6,373 nt of DNA from Pelagibacteraceae bacterium (GCA_008638025.1 VTPF01000041.1:1-6373); one strand, 5' to 3'; counted from the first letter of the stretch, positions 1-6,327 are shown. Notes: a model not told the origin generated them from the sequence alone. Made by a program: numbers and translations.

Positions 1-268
1 CTACAGGAGCTAAATTATACATAGTGTAAAATGTAGCTACCTCATAAACCTTTATGTAAGGAACTTCCAATAACTCAGCAATATACTTTATCGCAATTAA
101 CGGTATCCAACCTCCATTTTGTTTTTGAGCCAAATAAAGTAATGGCATAATTGCACTTTTTTTTCTATTAGTTGGATATTTTTTTAATATCTCATCTTTT
201 TTTTTTAAATTTTCAGTAGAAAAAATAAATGTAGTTGGCTGATTTTTTGCAACATGTTTTCCACTCAT
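1..268 (-). CDS. nuoE: NADH-quinone oxidoreductase subunit E (NuoE), N-terminal part; runs off the left edge
   Basis: This is the 24-kDa thioredoxin-like subunit of the complex I NADH-oxidising module. In the family it carries the [2Fe-2S] cluster N1a on the cytoplasmic arm. Only the first 89 codons are in the window. The translation begins [17 protein letters not shown]. It contains [17 protein letters not shown] (about residues 38-54) and the family hallmark [16 protein letters not shown] (about residues 74-89). The four cluster-binding cysteines normally follow this point and would lie outside the window. The ATG (266-268) overlaps the nuoD stop as ATGA. A GGAG (279-282 on the opposite strand, inside the nuoD 3' end) sits about 10 nt upstream, the best ribosome-binding site I saw in the operon. 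It has no sign of damage. Confidence 0.95.
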   Translation of the reverse strand, partial: MSGKHVAKNQPTTFIFSTENLKKKDEILKKYPTNRKKSAIMPLLYLAQKQNGGWIPLIAIKYIAELLEVPYIKVYEVATFYTMYNLAPV

Positions 269-1440
269 CGGTCTACTTCTCCAAATACAATATCCATGGA
301 GCCCAAAACAGCTGGGACATCTGCTAACATATGTCCTTTGATCATATAATTCATAGCCTGGAGATGAGTAAATCCCGGAGCTTTAATTTTGCATCTGTAG
401 GGCTTATTAGATCCATCAGCAATTAGATAAACGCCAAATTCTCCCTTAGGGGCCTCAACAGCTGAATAAACCTCACCTTTTGGAACATGGTAACCTTCTG
501 TATATAATTTAAAATGATTAATAAGTGCCTCCATACTTATCTTCATATCTCTTCTTTTTGGTGGTCCTACTTTTGTATCCAGTGTCATTATTGGACCTTT
601 TGGCAATTTATCTATCGCTTGCATAATAATAGATACACTTTCTCTCATTTCTTCTATTCTGCATAAATATCGGTCGTAACAGTCTCCATTTTTTCCAACT
701 GGAATTTTAAAATTTAAATCTGGATAACATTCATATGGATTTGATTTTCTCAAGTCCCAAGGAACACCCGAACCTCTTAACATCACTCCAGAAAATCCAT
801 GATCAAGCGCCTCTTGTTTTGATACTATTCCAATATTTACATTTCTTTGCTTAAATATTCGATTATCAGTAAGCAAAGTTTCTAGGTCATCAATAACTTT
901 TGGAAATTTTTTACAAAAATCGTAAATGTCATCTGCCAAACCACTTGGAAGATCAATGTGCACACCCCCTGGTCTAAAATAATTAGCATGAAGTCTGGAC
1001 CCAGATACTCTTTCATAAAAAACCATTAACTTTTCTCGTTCCTCAAATCCCCATAGTGAAGGCGTTAAAGCACCAACATCTAAAGCTTGAGTAGTTATAT
1101 TTAGAATGTGACTTAAAATTCTTCCGATCTCACAAAAAATAACTCTGATGTACTGGGCTCGTAATGGTACTTCAATTTTTAAAAGTTTCTCTACTGCTAA
1201 GGCAAAGGCATGCTCCTGATTCATTGGTGCCACATAGTCCAATCTGTCAAAATAAGGAATTGCTTGTGTATACGTCTTATGCTCAATAAGTTTTTCAGTT
1301 CCTCTATGCAAAAGTCCTATATGAGGATCTGCTCGCTCTATAACTTCTCCATCCAATTCTAAAATCAATCTAAGAACACCGTGAGCAGCTGGATGCTGAG
1401 GGCCAAAATTTAAATTCATTGTTTTTGTGTGTTTGGTCAT
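265..1440 (-). CDS. nuoD: NADH-quinone oxidoreductase subunit D (NuoD, 49-kDa subunit)
   Basis: This is a core subunit of the peripheral arm of complex I and, with NuoB, forms the ubiquinone reduction site next to cluster N2. At 391 aa it is full length for alphaproteobacterial NuoD. The NiFe-hydrogenase-like large-subunit fold is recognised from [14 protein letters not shown] (residues 12-25), [14 protein letters not shown] (38-51) and [21 protein letters not shown] (64-84), and from the C-terminal DIVFGEVDR. His20 and Tyr69 keep the offset of the quinone-site His38/Tyr87 pair known from the Thermus Nqo4 subunit, so the active site looks intact. The gene starts with ATG one base after the nuoC stop and ends in an ATGA overlap with nuoE. 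NuoC is a separate gene, not fused as in E. coli, which fits Alphaproteobacteria and mitochondria. A shorter start at Met8 cannot be excluded, but the operon spacing favours the chosen one. Confidence 0.98.
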   Translation of the reverse strand: MTKHTKTMNLNFGPQHPAAHGVLRLILELDGEVIERADPHIGLLHRGTEKLIEHKTYTQAIPYFDRLDYVAPMNQEHAFALAVEKLLKIEVPLRAQYIRVIFCEIGRILSHILNITTQALDVGALTPSLWGFEEREKLMVFYERVSGSRLHANYFRPGGVHIDLPSGLADDIYDFCKKFPKVIDDLETLLTDNRIFKQRNVNIGIVSKQEALDHGFSGVMLRGSGVPWDLRKSNPYECYPDLNFKIPVGKNGDCYDRYLCRIEEMRESVSIIMQAIDKLPKGPIMTLDTKVGPPKRRDMKISMEALINHFKLYTEGYHVPKGEVYSAVEAPKGEFGVYLIADGSNKPYRCKIKAPGFTHLQAMNYMIKGHMLADVPAVLGSMDIVFGEVDR

Positions 1441-1441
1441 T

Positions 1442-2047
1442 TTAATTCTTTTCTAATTTATCTTGTTCTTTTTTAATATAATCAGAGCCGTCCCAAGGGC
1501 TTTCAAAGTCAAAATCTCTATAGTCTTGAGCTAATTTAACTGGTTCATAAATAACTTTTTGATGTTCAGCGCTATATCTAACTTCCTTGTATCCAGTTAA
1601 CGGAAAATCTTTTCTTAATGGATAACCCTCAAACTCATAATCAGTTAATATTCTTCTAAGATCTGGATGATCGGCAAATTTTATTCCATACATATCAAAT
1701 ACTTCTCTTTCTTGCCAATTAGCAGAAGGAAAAATAGATGTAAGCGTAGGTACGATTTCATTCTCGTCAATACAAATTTTAATCGATATTCTTAAATTAT
1801 TTTCATGACTTAATAATAAATAAATAACTTCAAACCTTTTGTTTTTTTGAGGATAATCAACACCAGCAATATCAATTAATTGTCTAAATTTAAAATGAGA
1901 ATCACGTTTTAAAATATCAATATTTTTGATTAAATTTTCTTTATTACAATTTAATATTAAATTATCGTGGATTAACTCTATGCTATTAATTTTAAATTCT
2001 TTATTTTCTAAAATTATCTTTTTTAAATTTAAGTAAATATCTGACAT
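1442..2047 (-). CDS. nuoC: NADH-quinone oxidoreductase subunit C (NuoC, 30-kDa subunit)
   Basis: This peripheral-arm subunit of complex I packs against NuoD and binds no cofactor of its own. The 201-aa length is normal for the unfused family. The signature is in the second half: [16 protein letters not shown] (about 109-124), [11 protein letters not shown] (127-137) and [18 protein letters not shown] (141-158). The C-terminal tail ends in a lysine/glutamate-rich stretch after PWDGSDYI. The first 50 residues are poorly conserved and Lys/Asn/Ile-rich, as is usual for low-GC genomes. The ATG lies 1 bp after the nuoB stop and the stop lies 1 bp before the nuoD ATG. No strong Shine-Dalgarno is visible, so translation probably depends on coupling within the operon. 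Confidence 0.97.
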   Translation of the reverse strand: MSDIYLNLKKIILENKEFKINSIELIHDNLILNCNKENLIKNIDILKRDSHFKFRQLIDIAGVDYPQKNKRFEVIYLLLSHENNLRISIKICIDENEIVPTLTSIFPSANWQEREVFDMYGIKFADHPDLRRILTDYEFEGYPLRKDFPLTGYKEVRYSAEHQKVIYEPVKLAQDYRDFDFESPWDGSDYIKKEQDKLEKN

Positions 2048-2048
2048 T

Positions 2049-2567
2049 TTATCTTTGAAGACTACCTTCTCTTCTTATTTTTTTTTGAAGTTGCAAAATT
2101 CCATAAAGCAAAGCTTCTGCTGAAGGAGGACATCCTGGAACATATATATCTACTGGAACTATTCGATCACAACCTCTTACAACAGAATAAGAGTAATGAT
2201 AATAACCTCCCCCATTAGCGCAGCTTCCCATCGATATAACATATCTTGGCTCTGGCATTTGATCGTAAACTTTTCGCAAAGCAGGGGCCATTTTATTTGT
2301 CAAAGTTCCTGCTACAATCATTACATCTGATTGTCTTGGTGAAGCTCTTGGTGCAGCCCCAAATCGTTCAAGATCATACCTGGGCATTGAAGTTTGCATC
2401 ATTTCAACCGCACAACAAGCAAGCCCAAAAGTCATCCAATGCAAGGAACCAGTTCTTGCCCAATTAATTAATTGATTGCTTGCAATAGTTACAAATCCTT
2501 TTTTTGTGAATTCTTCAGCAACTTCTTTAAACTCCTGAGGTATTTTATCTAATTTTTCAGAAACCAT
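2049..2567 (-). CDS. nuoB: NADH-quinone oxidoreductase subunit B (NuoB, PSST subunit, binds cluster N2)
   Basis: NuoB carries [4Fe-4S] cluster N2, the last electron carrier before ubiquinone. I chose the ATG at 2565-2567, giving 172 aa beginning [13 protein letters not shown]. It overlaps the nuoA stop as TAATG, the normal coupled arrangement. An upstream in-frame GTG at 2595-2597 would add 10 residues but lies inside nuoA with no ribosome-binding site. Cluster ligands on the chosen numbering are Cys51 and Cys52 (in [11 protein letters not shown]), Cys116 ([16 protein letters not shown]) and Cys146 ([15 protein letters not shown]). The loop [19 protein letters not shown] (about 70-88), which contacts NuoD and quinone, is intact. 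The C-terminus RREGSLQR is short, as in other small alphaproteobacterial versions. Confidence 0.98.
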   Translation of the reverse strand: MVSEKLDKIPQEFKEVAEEFTKKGFVTIASNQLINWARTGSLHWMTFGLACCAVEMMQTSMPRYDLERFGAAPRASPRQSDVMIVAGTLTNKMAPALRKVYDQMPEPRYVISMGSCANGGGYYHYSYSVVRGCDRIVPVDIYVPGCPPSAEALLYGILQLQKKIRREGSLQR

Positions 2568-2935
2568 TATTCCCAATCCAAAGCTCCCTTTTTCCACTCA
2601 TAAATAAAACCAACAGTTAAAACTGTTAAAAATATCATCATACTCCAAAAACCCAGAGCTCCTATTTTTCCCAGAGAAACAGCCCAGGGAAATAAAAAAG
2701 CAACCTCTAAATCAAAAATAATAAAAAGAATTGCAACTAGGTAAAAACGAACATCAAATTTCATTCTAGAGTCTGAAAATGCTTCAAATCCACATTCATA
2801 TGCAGATAGCTTTTCTGTGTCCGGATTGCTGGGGGAGAATAAAAAATTTACGACTATAAAACCAAAGCCAAGACCAACAGAAATGAATAAAAAAATTAAA
2901 ATTGTCGCATAATCTCTTAAAAATTCTGTTTCCAT
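2567..2935 (-). CDS. nuoA: NADH-quinone oxidoreductase subunit A (NuoA, ND3 homologue)
   Basis: This is a small membrane subunit of the proton-pumping arm of complex I. It is 122 aa with three hydrophobic segments at about residues 10-33, 63-84 and 95-112. The ND3 hallmark loop [11 protein letters not shown] (41-51) contains Cys48, equivalent to the active/deactive-switch cysteine of mitochondrial ND3. The second helix carries [21 protein letters not shown] (64-84), with the conserved acidic pair Asp75/Glu77. It is the first gene of the nuo cluster. The preceding gene in the same direction is the GpsA-like dehydrogenase, 83 bp upstream, so an operon promoter may lie in that gap. No clear Shine-Dalgarno precedes the ATG. 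The gene ends in a TAATG overlap with nuoB. Confidence 0.97.
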   Translation of the reverse strand: METEFLRDYATILIFLFISVGLGFGFIVVNFLFSPSNPDTEKLSAYECGFEAFSDSRMKFDVRFYLVAILFIIFDLEVAFLFPWAVSLGKIGALGFWSMMIFLTVLTVGFIYEWKKGALDWE

Positions 2936-2969
2936 AGCCGAAGTCTATACACTTAAATTAACACCATAT

Positions 2970-2998
2970 AAATAAGCGATTTTAACATTTGTTAACAA
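2970..2998 (-). promoter_or_regulatory. Candidate promoter for the nuo operon
   Basis: On the minus strand, TTGTTA (2993-2998) is followed after 17 bp by TTATTT (2970-2975), which runs into TATATGG. This resembles a weak -35/-10 pair placed about 35 bp before the nuoA ATG. The region is so AT-rich that chance matches are likely. Read-through from the upstream GpsA-like gene is the alternative. Confidence 0.3.
2982..2995. repeat. Perfect 14-bp inverted repeat upstream of nuoA
   Basis: TTAACA-TT-TGTTAA is a perfect 6-bp inverted repeat with a 2-bp spacer. It overlaps the candidate -35 region of nuoA, in the 83-bp gap between the GpsA-like gene and nuoA. Its size and position are those of a possible dimeric repressor or activator site. 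No regulator is identifiable from it. AT-rich palindromes can also arise by chance. Confidence 0.35.
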
Positions 2999-3018
2999 AA
3001 AAATAGCGAAAAACTTAA

Positions 3019-4035
3019 TTAATTTATAAATTTTTTCCAATTTATAATAAGTTTTTTATTTTTTTTGATAGCTTTGAACAAAAAGGTAGCCATCGGGATA
3101 TTTTTAGATCCCAAGATTCTAATTAACTGAGATCCAACATCAAGAATTAGCTCAGCTCCTTCAACTGTAATACCTTTCATAAGATTGTTAACTATTTTTT
3201 TATATAAAAAACCTTTTCCTAAAAAATAACCCATCCTACTATTTCTGCCGCCTAATGCGCTAACATAAAGATCACCGGCACCCGCTGGACCCATAACAGT
3301 TGAGATTTTCCCATGAAATTTTTTTACAATTATATTCATTTCTTTTAAAGACTGTTCAAACAAAGCTGATGCTGCATTAAAGTAGCAGTCACCAGAATTT
3401 TTAGCACCATAACCAGATTGACCAGCAGCAGCTCCTATAATAGTGGCATAAATATTTTTGGTAGCAGCACAAATTTCAGCTCCTTTAATATCTGATGTTA
3501 ATGCAGGATGATAGTATTGGTTTTCTAAAATTTTTTTTACAATTTTTGCATCATTAATATTTGAACTTGCCAAAACAGTTCTTGTATGTATTTTTTTTAT
3601 TAGCTCTCCTGCTAAACAAGGTCCCGCAGCACTTACGATTTTTTTGCAAGAAGTATTTCTCTTAAAATATTCACTAATTGTGCAAATTGTTTTTTTCTCT
3701 TTCTTAAGACCCTTGGTTAATATTAAAATGGGACAACTTTTTTTTATTTCATTTAATTGATTTGATGCCCAAACAATACCATTTGAATTTACGCCAATAA
3801 TTATTAAAGAAAAATTAAACAAAGCAACATCTTCAAGCTTGTTATGAAAAGAAATCTTTTTTGAAAAATCTACATTTGCATTATTATACTTTATGCTTCT
3901 ATTTTTTTTTGCTAATTTAATTTTTTTTAAATCAAAAGGACTACCGACTACAAAAACTCTTTTTTTATTTTGATCTAGCAAGCTAATATATGCTGTACTT
4001 GCAACTCCAAAACCTAGAACCAAAATATTTTGCAT
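3019..4035 (-). CDS. Divergent NAD(P)-dependent glycerol-3-phosphate dehydrogenase (GpsA-like)
   Basis: The 338-aa length and motif order match GpsA, the cytoplasmic enzyme that reduces dihydroxyacetone phosphate to sn-glycerol 3-phosphate for phospholipid synthesis. The N-terminal Rossmann half has LGFGVAST (7-14), LTKG (106-109) and AAGPCLAGE (136-144). The C-terminal half has EICAATKNIYATIIG (187-201), where Lys193 aligns with the catalytic lysine, then GAGDLYVS (252-259) and GRNSRMGYFLGKG (263-275). Several normally strict positions differ by eye. The tryptophan and second glycine of GxGxWG are missing (GFGVAST). The usual PS of the A-V-P-S loop is NS (83-84). The LTC after GDL is YVSA. 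The arginine expected near residue 228 is Gln. There also seems to be an insertion around AKNSGDCY (211-218). This may be a paralogue with altered substrate or cofactor preference, so I give no gene symbol. It sits between a tRNA and nuoA, with no visible ribosome-binding site. Confidence 0.8.
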   Translation of the reverse strand: MQNILVLGFGVASTAYISLLDQNKKRVFVVGSPFDLKKIKLAKKNRSIKYNNANVDFSKKISFHNKLEDVALFNFSLIIIGVNSNGIVWASNQLNEIKKSCPILILTKGLKKEKKTICTISEYFKRNTSCKKIVSAAGPCLAGELIKKIHTRTVLASSNINDAKIVKKILENQYYHPALTSDIKGAEICAATKNIYATIIGAAAGQSGYGAKNSGDCYFNAASALFEQSLKEMNIIVKKFHGKISTVMGPAGAGDLYVSALGGRNSRMGYFLGKGFLYKKIVNNLMKGITVEGAELILDVGSQLIRILGSKNIPMATFLFKAIKKNKKLIINWKKFIN

Positions 4036-4070
4036 ATATAAATATATTTTCTATATTTTTAAATTTAGAT

Positions 4071-4090
4071 AATTGTATTTAATTGTATTT
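4071..4090. repeat. Two exact tandem copies of a 10-bp unit
   Basis: AATTGTATTT occurs twice head to tail in the 75-bp spacer between the tRNA 3' end and the GpsA-like start codon. On the minus strand each copy contains TACAAT, a -10-like hexamer, so the repeat duplicates a possible promoter box for the dehydrogenase gene. It may equally be a slippage product in AT-rich DNA. Confidence 0.5.
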
Positions 4091-4110
4091 AAAAGAAATA
4101 TGCAAGTAAA

Positions 4111-4186
4111 TGGTGCCCCCTGCCTGATTCGAACAGGCCACCTACTGATTACAAATCAGTTGCTCTACCAAATGAGCTAAGGGGGC
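4111..4186 (-). tRNA. tRNA-Thr (anticodon UGU)
   Basis: The minus strand folds into a complete cloverleaf of 76 nt including encoded CCA. The 7-bp acceptor stem GCCCCCT/AGGGGGC pairs perfectly. The D arm is GCTC/GAGC around an ATTTGGTA loop. The anticodon stem is ACTGA/TCAGT with loop TTTGTAA, giving anticodon TGT at 4151-4153 (reads ACA and probably other ACN codons). The variable loop is AGGTG. The T arm is GCCTG/CAGGC around TTCGAAT, and the discriminator base is A73. The D and anticodon arms closely resemble bacterial tRNA-Thr(UGU). It lies between the EamA transporter and the GpsA-like gene, all on the same strand. Confidence 0.97.
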
Positions 4187-4212
4187 AATGAATGAAGGTT
4201 TTTACATAATTA

Positions 4213-4218
4213 ATTATA
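4213..4218 (-). promoter_or_regulatory. Candidate -10 box for tRNA-Thr
   Basis: A perfect TATAAT on the minus strand lies 26 nt before the mature tRNA 5' end, in the 57-bp gap after the transporter stop codon. The spacing would leave a 5' leader of roughly 20 nt. No convincing -35 hexamer lies 16-18 bp upstream, so the call rests on the -10 box alone. Confidence 0.35.
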
Positions 4219-4243
4219 TGAAAACAACAGAAAATAATTTTAA

Positions 4244-5128
4244 TTAAATGATAACTTTTGTTTTTTGATTGATAATCAGAACAGATCCAATCATTAAAAT
4301 AGGTAAGCCAATCAATAAATTATTTGACCATTCTAAATTTTCAAAAATTGTAGAAATCAATAAAGCCAAAACTGGCATCACAACCCCTACATAACCAGCC
4401 CTACCTGGACCAATGTTATCTACCAACATTAAGTATATACAAAAAGCTAAAACGGTTCCAAATACAGATAGATAAATAAGCGCCAGTATATATTCCGAAG
4501 TCAGCTCTAATATAATTTCTGCCCCGGATACTTTAGCAGCAATTAAAGTAAATATACTTCCATACATCATTCCATAGGCAATAGACGGAAATAAAGGAAA
4601 CTTTTTGTTCGAATTTCTTTTGTGAATCATATTACCGAAAGACCAGAATAAAGTAGCAACAAACGAAAAGGCTATACCAATATGTTCATAATTATTTAAG
4701 TCAAAATATAAGATTTCGTTATTAAAAATTACAAAAATTCCAATGAAGCCTAGCAAAGCAGCAAACAAAGTATTGTAGGAAGCATTTTTTTTAAAAAAAA
4801 TTTTTTCGCCAACAATATTAAAAACAAGATTCATTGAAAAAGCTACACACACGATACCGCTAATCAAATATGTGTTTGCTAAATAAAAAAAGATATAATT
4901 AAATGAAAAAAGACACGCTCCCAAAATAGCAAACCAGAAATGGTGGGATAAAGAAAATTTAAGAGATTTTTTCTGAATAAGTAAAATACTAAATAGGACA
5001 AAACAAGAAAGAGCAATTCTATAAAAGACTGAGATTATAGGGTCTACATAACCAAGTTGAAATTTGATTATATACCATGTGGGGGCCCAGCATAAAAGCG
5101 TACCAATGAATAAAATAGCATTTTTCAT
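4244..5128 (-). CDS. EamA/DMT-superfamily 10-TM transporter
   Basis: This 294-aa integral membrane protein has ten hydrophobic segments arranged as two EamA repeats (about residues 2-135 and 151-286), the usual length and layout of drug/metabolite-type permeases. Repeat 1 starts LFIGTLLCWAPTWYIIKFQL, followed by VDPIISVFYRIAL. Repeat 2 has SFVATLFWSFGNMIHKR and FGTVLAFCIYLMLVDNIGPG, then AGYVGVVMPVLALL. The last two segments carry the usual acidic residue after the ninth helix (FENLEW). Family members export amino acids, purines or other small metabolites, and some act as importers. The substrate cannot be read from the sequence. The start ATG faces a divergent plus-strand gene set across 81 bp, with no Shine-Dalgarno. 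Transcription could continue into the downstream tRNA. Confidence 0.92.
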   Translation of the reverse strand: MKNAILFIGTLLCWAPTWYIIKFQLGYVDPIISVFYRIALSCFVLFSILLIQKKSLKFSLSHHFWFAILGACLFSFNYIFFYLANTYLISGIVCVAFSMNLVFNIVGEKIFFKKNASYNTLFAALLGFIGIFVIFNNEILYFDLNNYEHIGIAFSFVATLFWSFGNMIHKRNSNKKFPLFPSIAYGMMYGSIFTLIAAKVSGAEIILELTSEYILALIYLSVFGTVLAFCIYLMLVDNIGPGRAGYVGVVMPVLALLISTIFENLEWSNNLLIGLPILMIGSVLIINQKTKVII

Positions 5129-5171
5129 TATTTTAAATTATTAAATATGTATTATTTTAAAATTAAGTAAA

Positions 5172-5177
5172 ATTATA
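5172..5177 (-). promoter_or_regulatory. Candidate -10 box for the EamA transporter
   Basis: A TATAAT on the minus strand lies 43 bp before the transporter ATG in the divergent spacer. The hexamer 17 bp upstream (TTATAT) is a poor -35. Placement fits a short untranslated leader, but the spacer is almost all A/T. Confidence 0.35.
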
Positions 5178-5192
5178 TTTATCTAAAAAAAC

Positions 5193-5201
5193 TGATATAA
5201 G
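5193..5201 (+). promoter_or_regulatory. Candidate extended -10 element for the plus-strand gene set
   Basis: TGATATAAG matches an extended -10 (TGnTATAAT with one mismatch) and ends only 8 bp before the ATG at 5210. Transcription from it would start within about 1-3 nt of the start codon, giving a nearly leaderless mRNA. An in-frame TAA at 5198-5200 and the absence of a ribosome-binding site are compatible with that reading. Confidence 0.3.
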
Positions 5202-5209
5202 AATCACAG

Positions 5210-5581
5210 ATGAGTCACAAATACTCCATAAACGATATTTTAGATGCTGTTCAGACTATAAATCCGATAAAAAAAAGTAATAAAAAATTTGCAAATGAGG
5301 AAATTTTAGACGCTGTCAAAGAATTATACCAAAGCAACCAAATTGAAAAAAGAGCAGAACCAAAAAAACCTGAAGTTGTGCCAACGAATATATATTTAAA
5401 GAAAAATTTTAAAGTTAAAACAAAGATTGAAAAAAAGAAAAAGATTTTTACAAGTCCTCTTTTGCTCACAAATATTATTAAATACGAACCTATTAAAAGC
5501 AAAGCCCTTTTTTTAAAAAAGTTGCATAATTCAAATTTAAAAATTATTGCTATGAAAATAACAACCCAGGCAAGTAAATGA
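5210..5581 (+). CDS. Hypothetical lysine-rich protein with duplicated ILDAV motif
   Basis: I do not recognise this 123-aa protein. Its N-terminus holds two copies of a 13-residue unit with a 22-residue period: YSINDILDAVQTI (5-17) and FANEEILDAVKEL (27-39). Each is predicted by eye to be a short amphipathic helix. The rest is very basic, with runs such as KTKIEKKKK (about 70-78), and has no convincing signal peptide or membrane segment. A short ILDAV-type helix followed by a low-complexity basic region suggests a binding or scaffold role (inference only). The units faintly recall the EEILxSI helix of PopZ-like DUF2497 proteins, which is too weak to name. The start is fixed by an in-frame TAA at 5198-5200. 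The stop overlaps the next gene as ATGA, which supports real translation. Confidence 0.75.
   Translation: MSHKYSINDILDAVQTINPIKKSNKKFANEEILDAVKELYQSNQIEKRAEPKKPEVVPTNIYLKKNFKVKTKIEKKKKIFTSPLLLTNIIKYEPIKSKALFLKKLHNSNLKIIAMKITTQASK
5222..5260 (+). repeat. ILDAV repeat, copy 1
   Basis: Codes for residues 5-17 of the hypothetical protein. It shares the core D/E-I-L-D-A-V and the nucleotide core ATTTTAGAYGCTGTY with copy 2, with synonymous changes between them. This suggests selection on the protein motif rather than a recent DNA duplication. Confidence 0.65.
5288..5326 (+). repeat. ILDAV repeat, copy 2
   Basis: Codes for residues 27-39 of the hypothetical protein, 66 bp downstream of copy 1. 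The linker between the copies is lysine/asparagine-rich (NPIKKSNKK). Confidence 0.65.
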
Positions 5582-5913
5582 TAATTAATTGCAAATGTGG
5601 AAAATATCAGTTTGATGTTAAAAAATCTGATATCGGTTTAAAAGGAAGGGAAGTTCAATGTGGAATTTGTAATGAAAAATGGTTCCATGGAAGTTCAGCT
5701 GACAAACCTGCAAATTATCAACAAGCCAAGTCAGCAGATTCTTATAAAACTCCATTATTACATAAATTTATATTTTTATTAATTACCTTTATAACGCTCA
5801 TTGGTTTTTTTGATTTAATAAAGAATTTTTTGGTTAAAACAATTCCAGTATTTCAAGATTATTTTATCCTCAAACAAGCAATAATTCTCAAACTTATTAC
5901 TCTCATCCAATAA
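5578..5913 (+). CDS. MJ0042-type zinc-ribbon protein with one membrane helix
   Basis: This 111-aa protein has an N-terminal zinc-ribbon of the MJ0042/zinc_ribbon_5 type: MIINCKCGKYQFDV, then GLKGREVQCGICNEKW. Likely metal ligands are Cys5, Cys7, Cys28 and Cys31. The first pair is CxC, whereas the family usually has CxxC. A short polar linker (about 38-59) leads to a single hydrophobic helix (about 64-81), then KNFLVKTIPVFQDYF and a second weakly hydrophobic tail (about 96-110). Alphaproteobacteria commonly encode such small zinc-ribbon membrane proteins of unknown role. The likely topology is a cytoplasmic ribbon anchored to the inner membrane. The ATG overlaps the stop of the ILDAV protein (ATGA), so the two are probably translated together. 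The next gene starts 9 bp after the stop. Confidence 0.85.
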   Translation: MIINCKCGKYQFDVKKSDIGLKGREVQCGICNEKWFHGSSADKPANYQQAKSADSYKTPLLHKFIFLLITFITLIGFFDLIKNFLVKTIPVFQDYFILKQAIILKLITLIQ

Positions 5914-5922
5914 AATTTCTCA

Positions 5923-6327
5923 ATGGAAGAAATTATAAAAATTGCAGCAAAAACAAAATCTTTTGGTATCAGGGGAAATGCGAAATATCAATTTGCTTTA
6001 AAAAATAAAAATTGTGGTGATCATATAAAAATTGAATTTGATTTAATAAATGAAAAGATTTTTAATTTTAGATATGAAGGTGAAACTTGTATTTATTGCC
6101 AAGCATCAGCAGCCTTATTAGCAAAAAATCTTAATAAATTAACATTGCAAAAATTATTTAGCTTAAAAAAACAAATATATGACTATTTTGATAATAAATT
6201 TAAAAAAGAAAACTTAGAACTATTTGATTTCAAGCAATTGTTAAAAAAAAATCATAATACAAGAAAAGAATGTATAGCCTTGCCATTGAATGCTATTTTA
6301 AATTCTTTAGAAAAAAATGATAATTAA
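5923..6327 (+). CDS. IscU/NifU-like iron-sulfur cluster scaffold family protein
   Basis: This 134-aa protein resembles the NifU N-terminal/IscU fold (COG0822-type), probably a scaffold or carrier in Fe-S cluster assembly. Key sites are KNCGDHIKIEFDL (29-41) with Cys31 and Asp33, YEGETCIYCQASAALLAK (51-68) with Cys56 and Cys59, and KECIALPLNAIL (115-126) with Cys117. Cys31, Cys56 and Cys117 align by eye with the three IscU ligand cysteines. Cys59 is an additional cysteine that, as far as I recall, marks an alphaproteobacterial subgroup. The lysine-rich middle section (about 69-110) is poorly conserved, and the canonical IscU LPPVK HscA-binding site is not visible. A general supply role could serve complex I next door, but nothing here shows a direct link. 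It starts with ATG 9 bp after the zinc-ribbon gene and has no Shine-Dalgarno. Confidence 0.85.
   Translation: MEEIIKIAAKTKSFGIRGNAKYQFALKNKNCGDHIKIEFDLINEKIFNFRYEGETCIYCQASAALLAKNLNKLTLQKLFSLKKQIYDYFDNKFKKENLELFDFKQLLKKNHNTRKECIALPLNAILNSLEKNDN

Noticed and set aside
2246..2467. Plus-strand open frame of 73 codons
   Set aside because: It lies wholly antisense to nuoB, whose conserved motifs cover the region. The product has no recognisable features.
2568..2597. Upstream GTG start adding 10 residues to NuoB
   Set aside because: It lies inside nuoA and lacks a ribosome-binding site. The TAATG junction at 2565-2569 is the usual coupled start.
2936..3018. Search for a Rho-independent terminator between the GpsA-like gene and nuoA
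   Set aside because: No GC-containing hairpin followed by a T run on the minus strand is visible, so transcription may read through into nuo.
3021..3032. 12-bp palindrome AATTTATAAATT at the 3' end of the GpsA-like gene
   Set aside because: It lies within the last codons, is pure A/T and has no GC-rich stem, so it is not a credible terminator or operator.
5251..5502. Minus-strand open frame of 83 codons encoding a very hydrophobic peptide
   Set aside because: It is antisense to the lysine-rich ILDAV gene. Lys codons read backwards give Phe/Leu, so the apparent membrane protein is an artefact. The plus-strand gene is longer and is coupled to its neighbour by ATGA.
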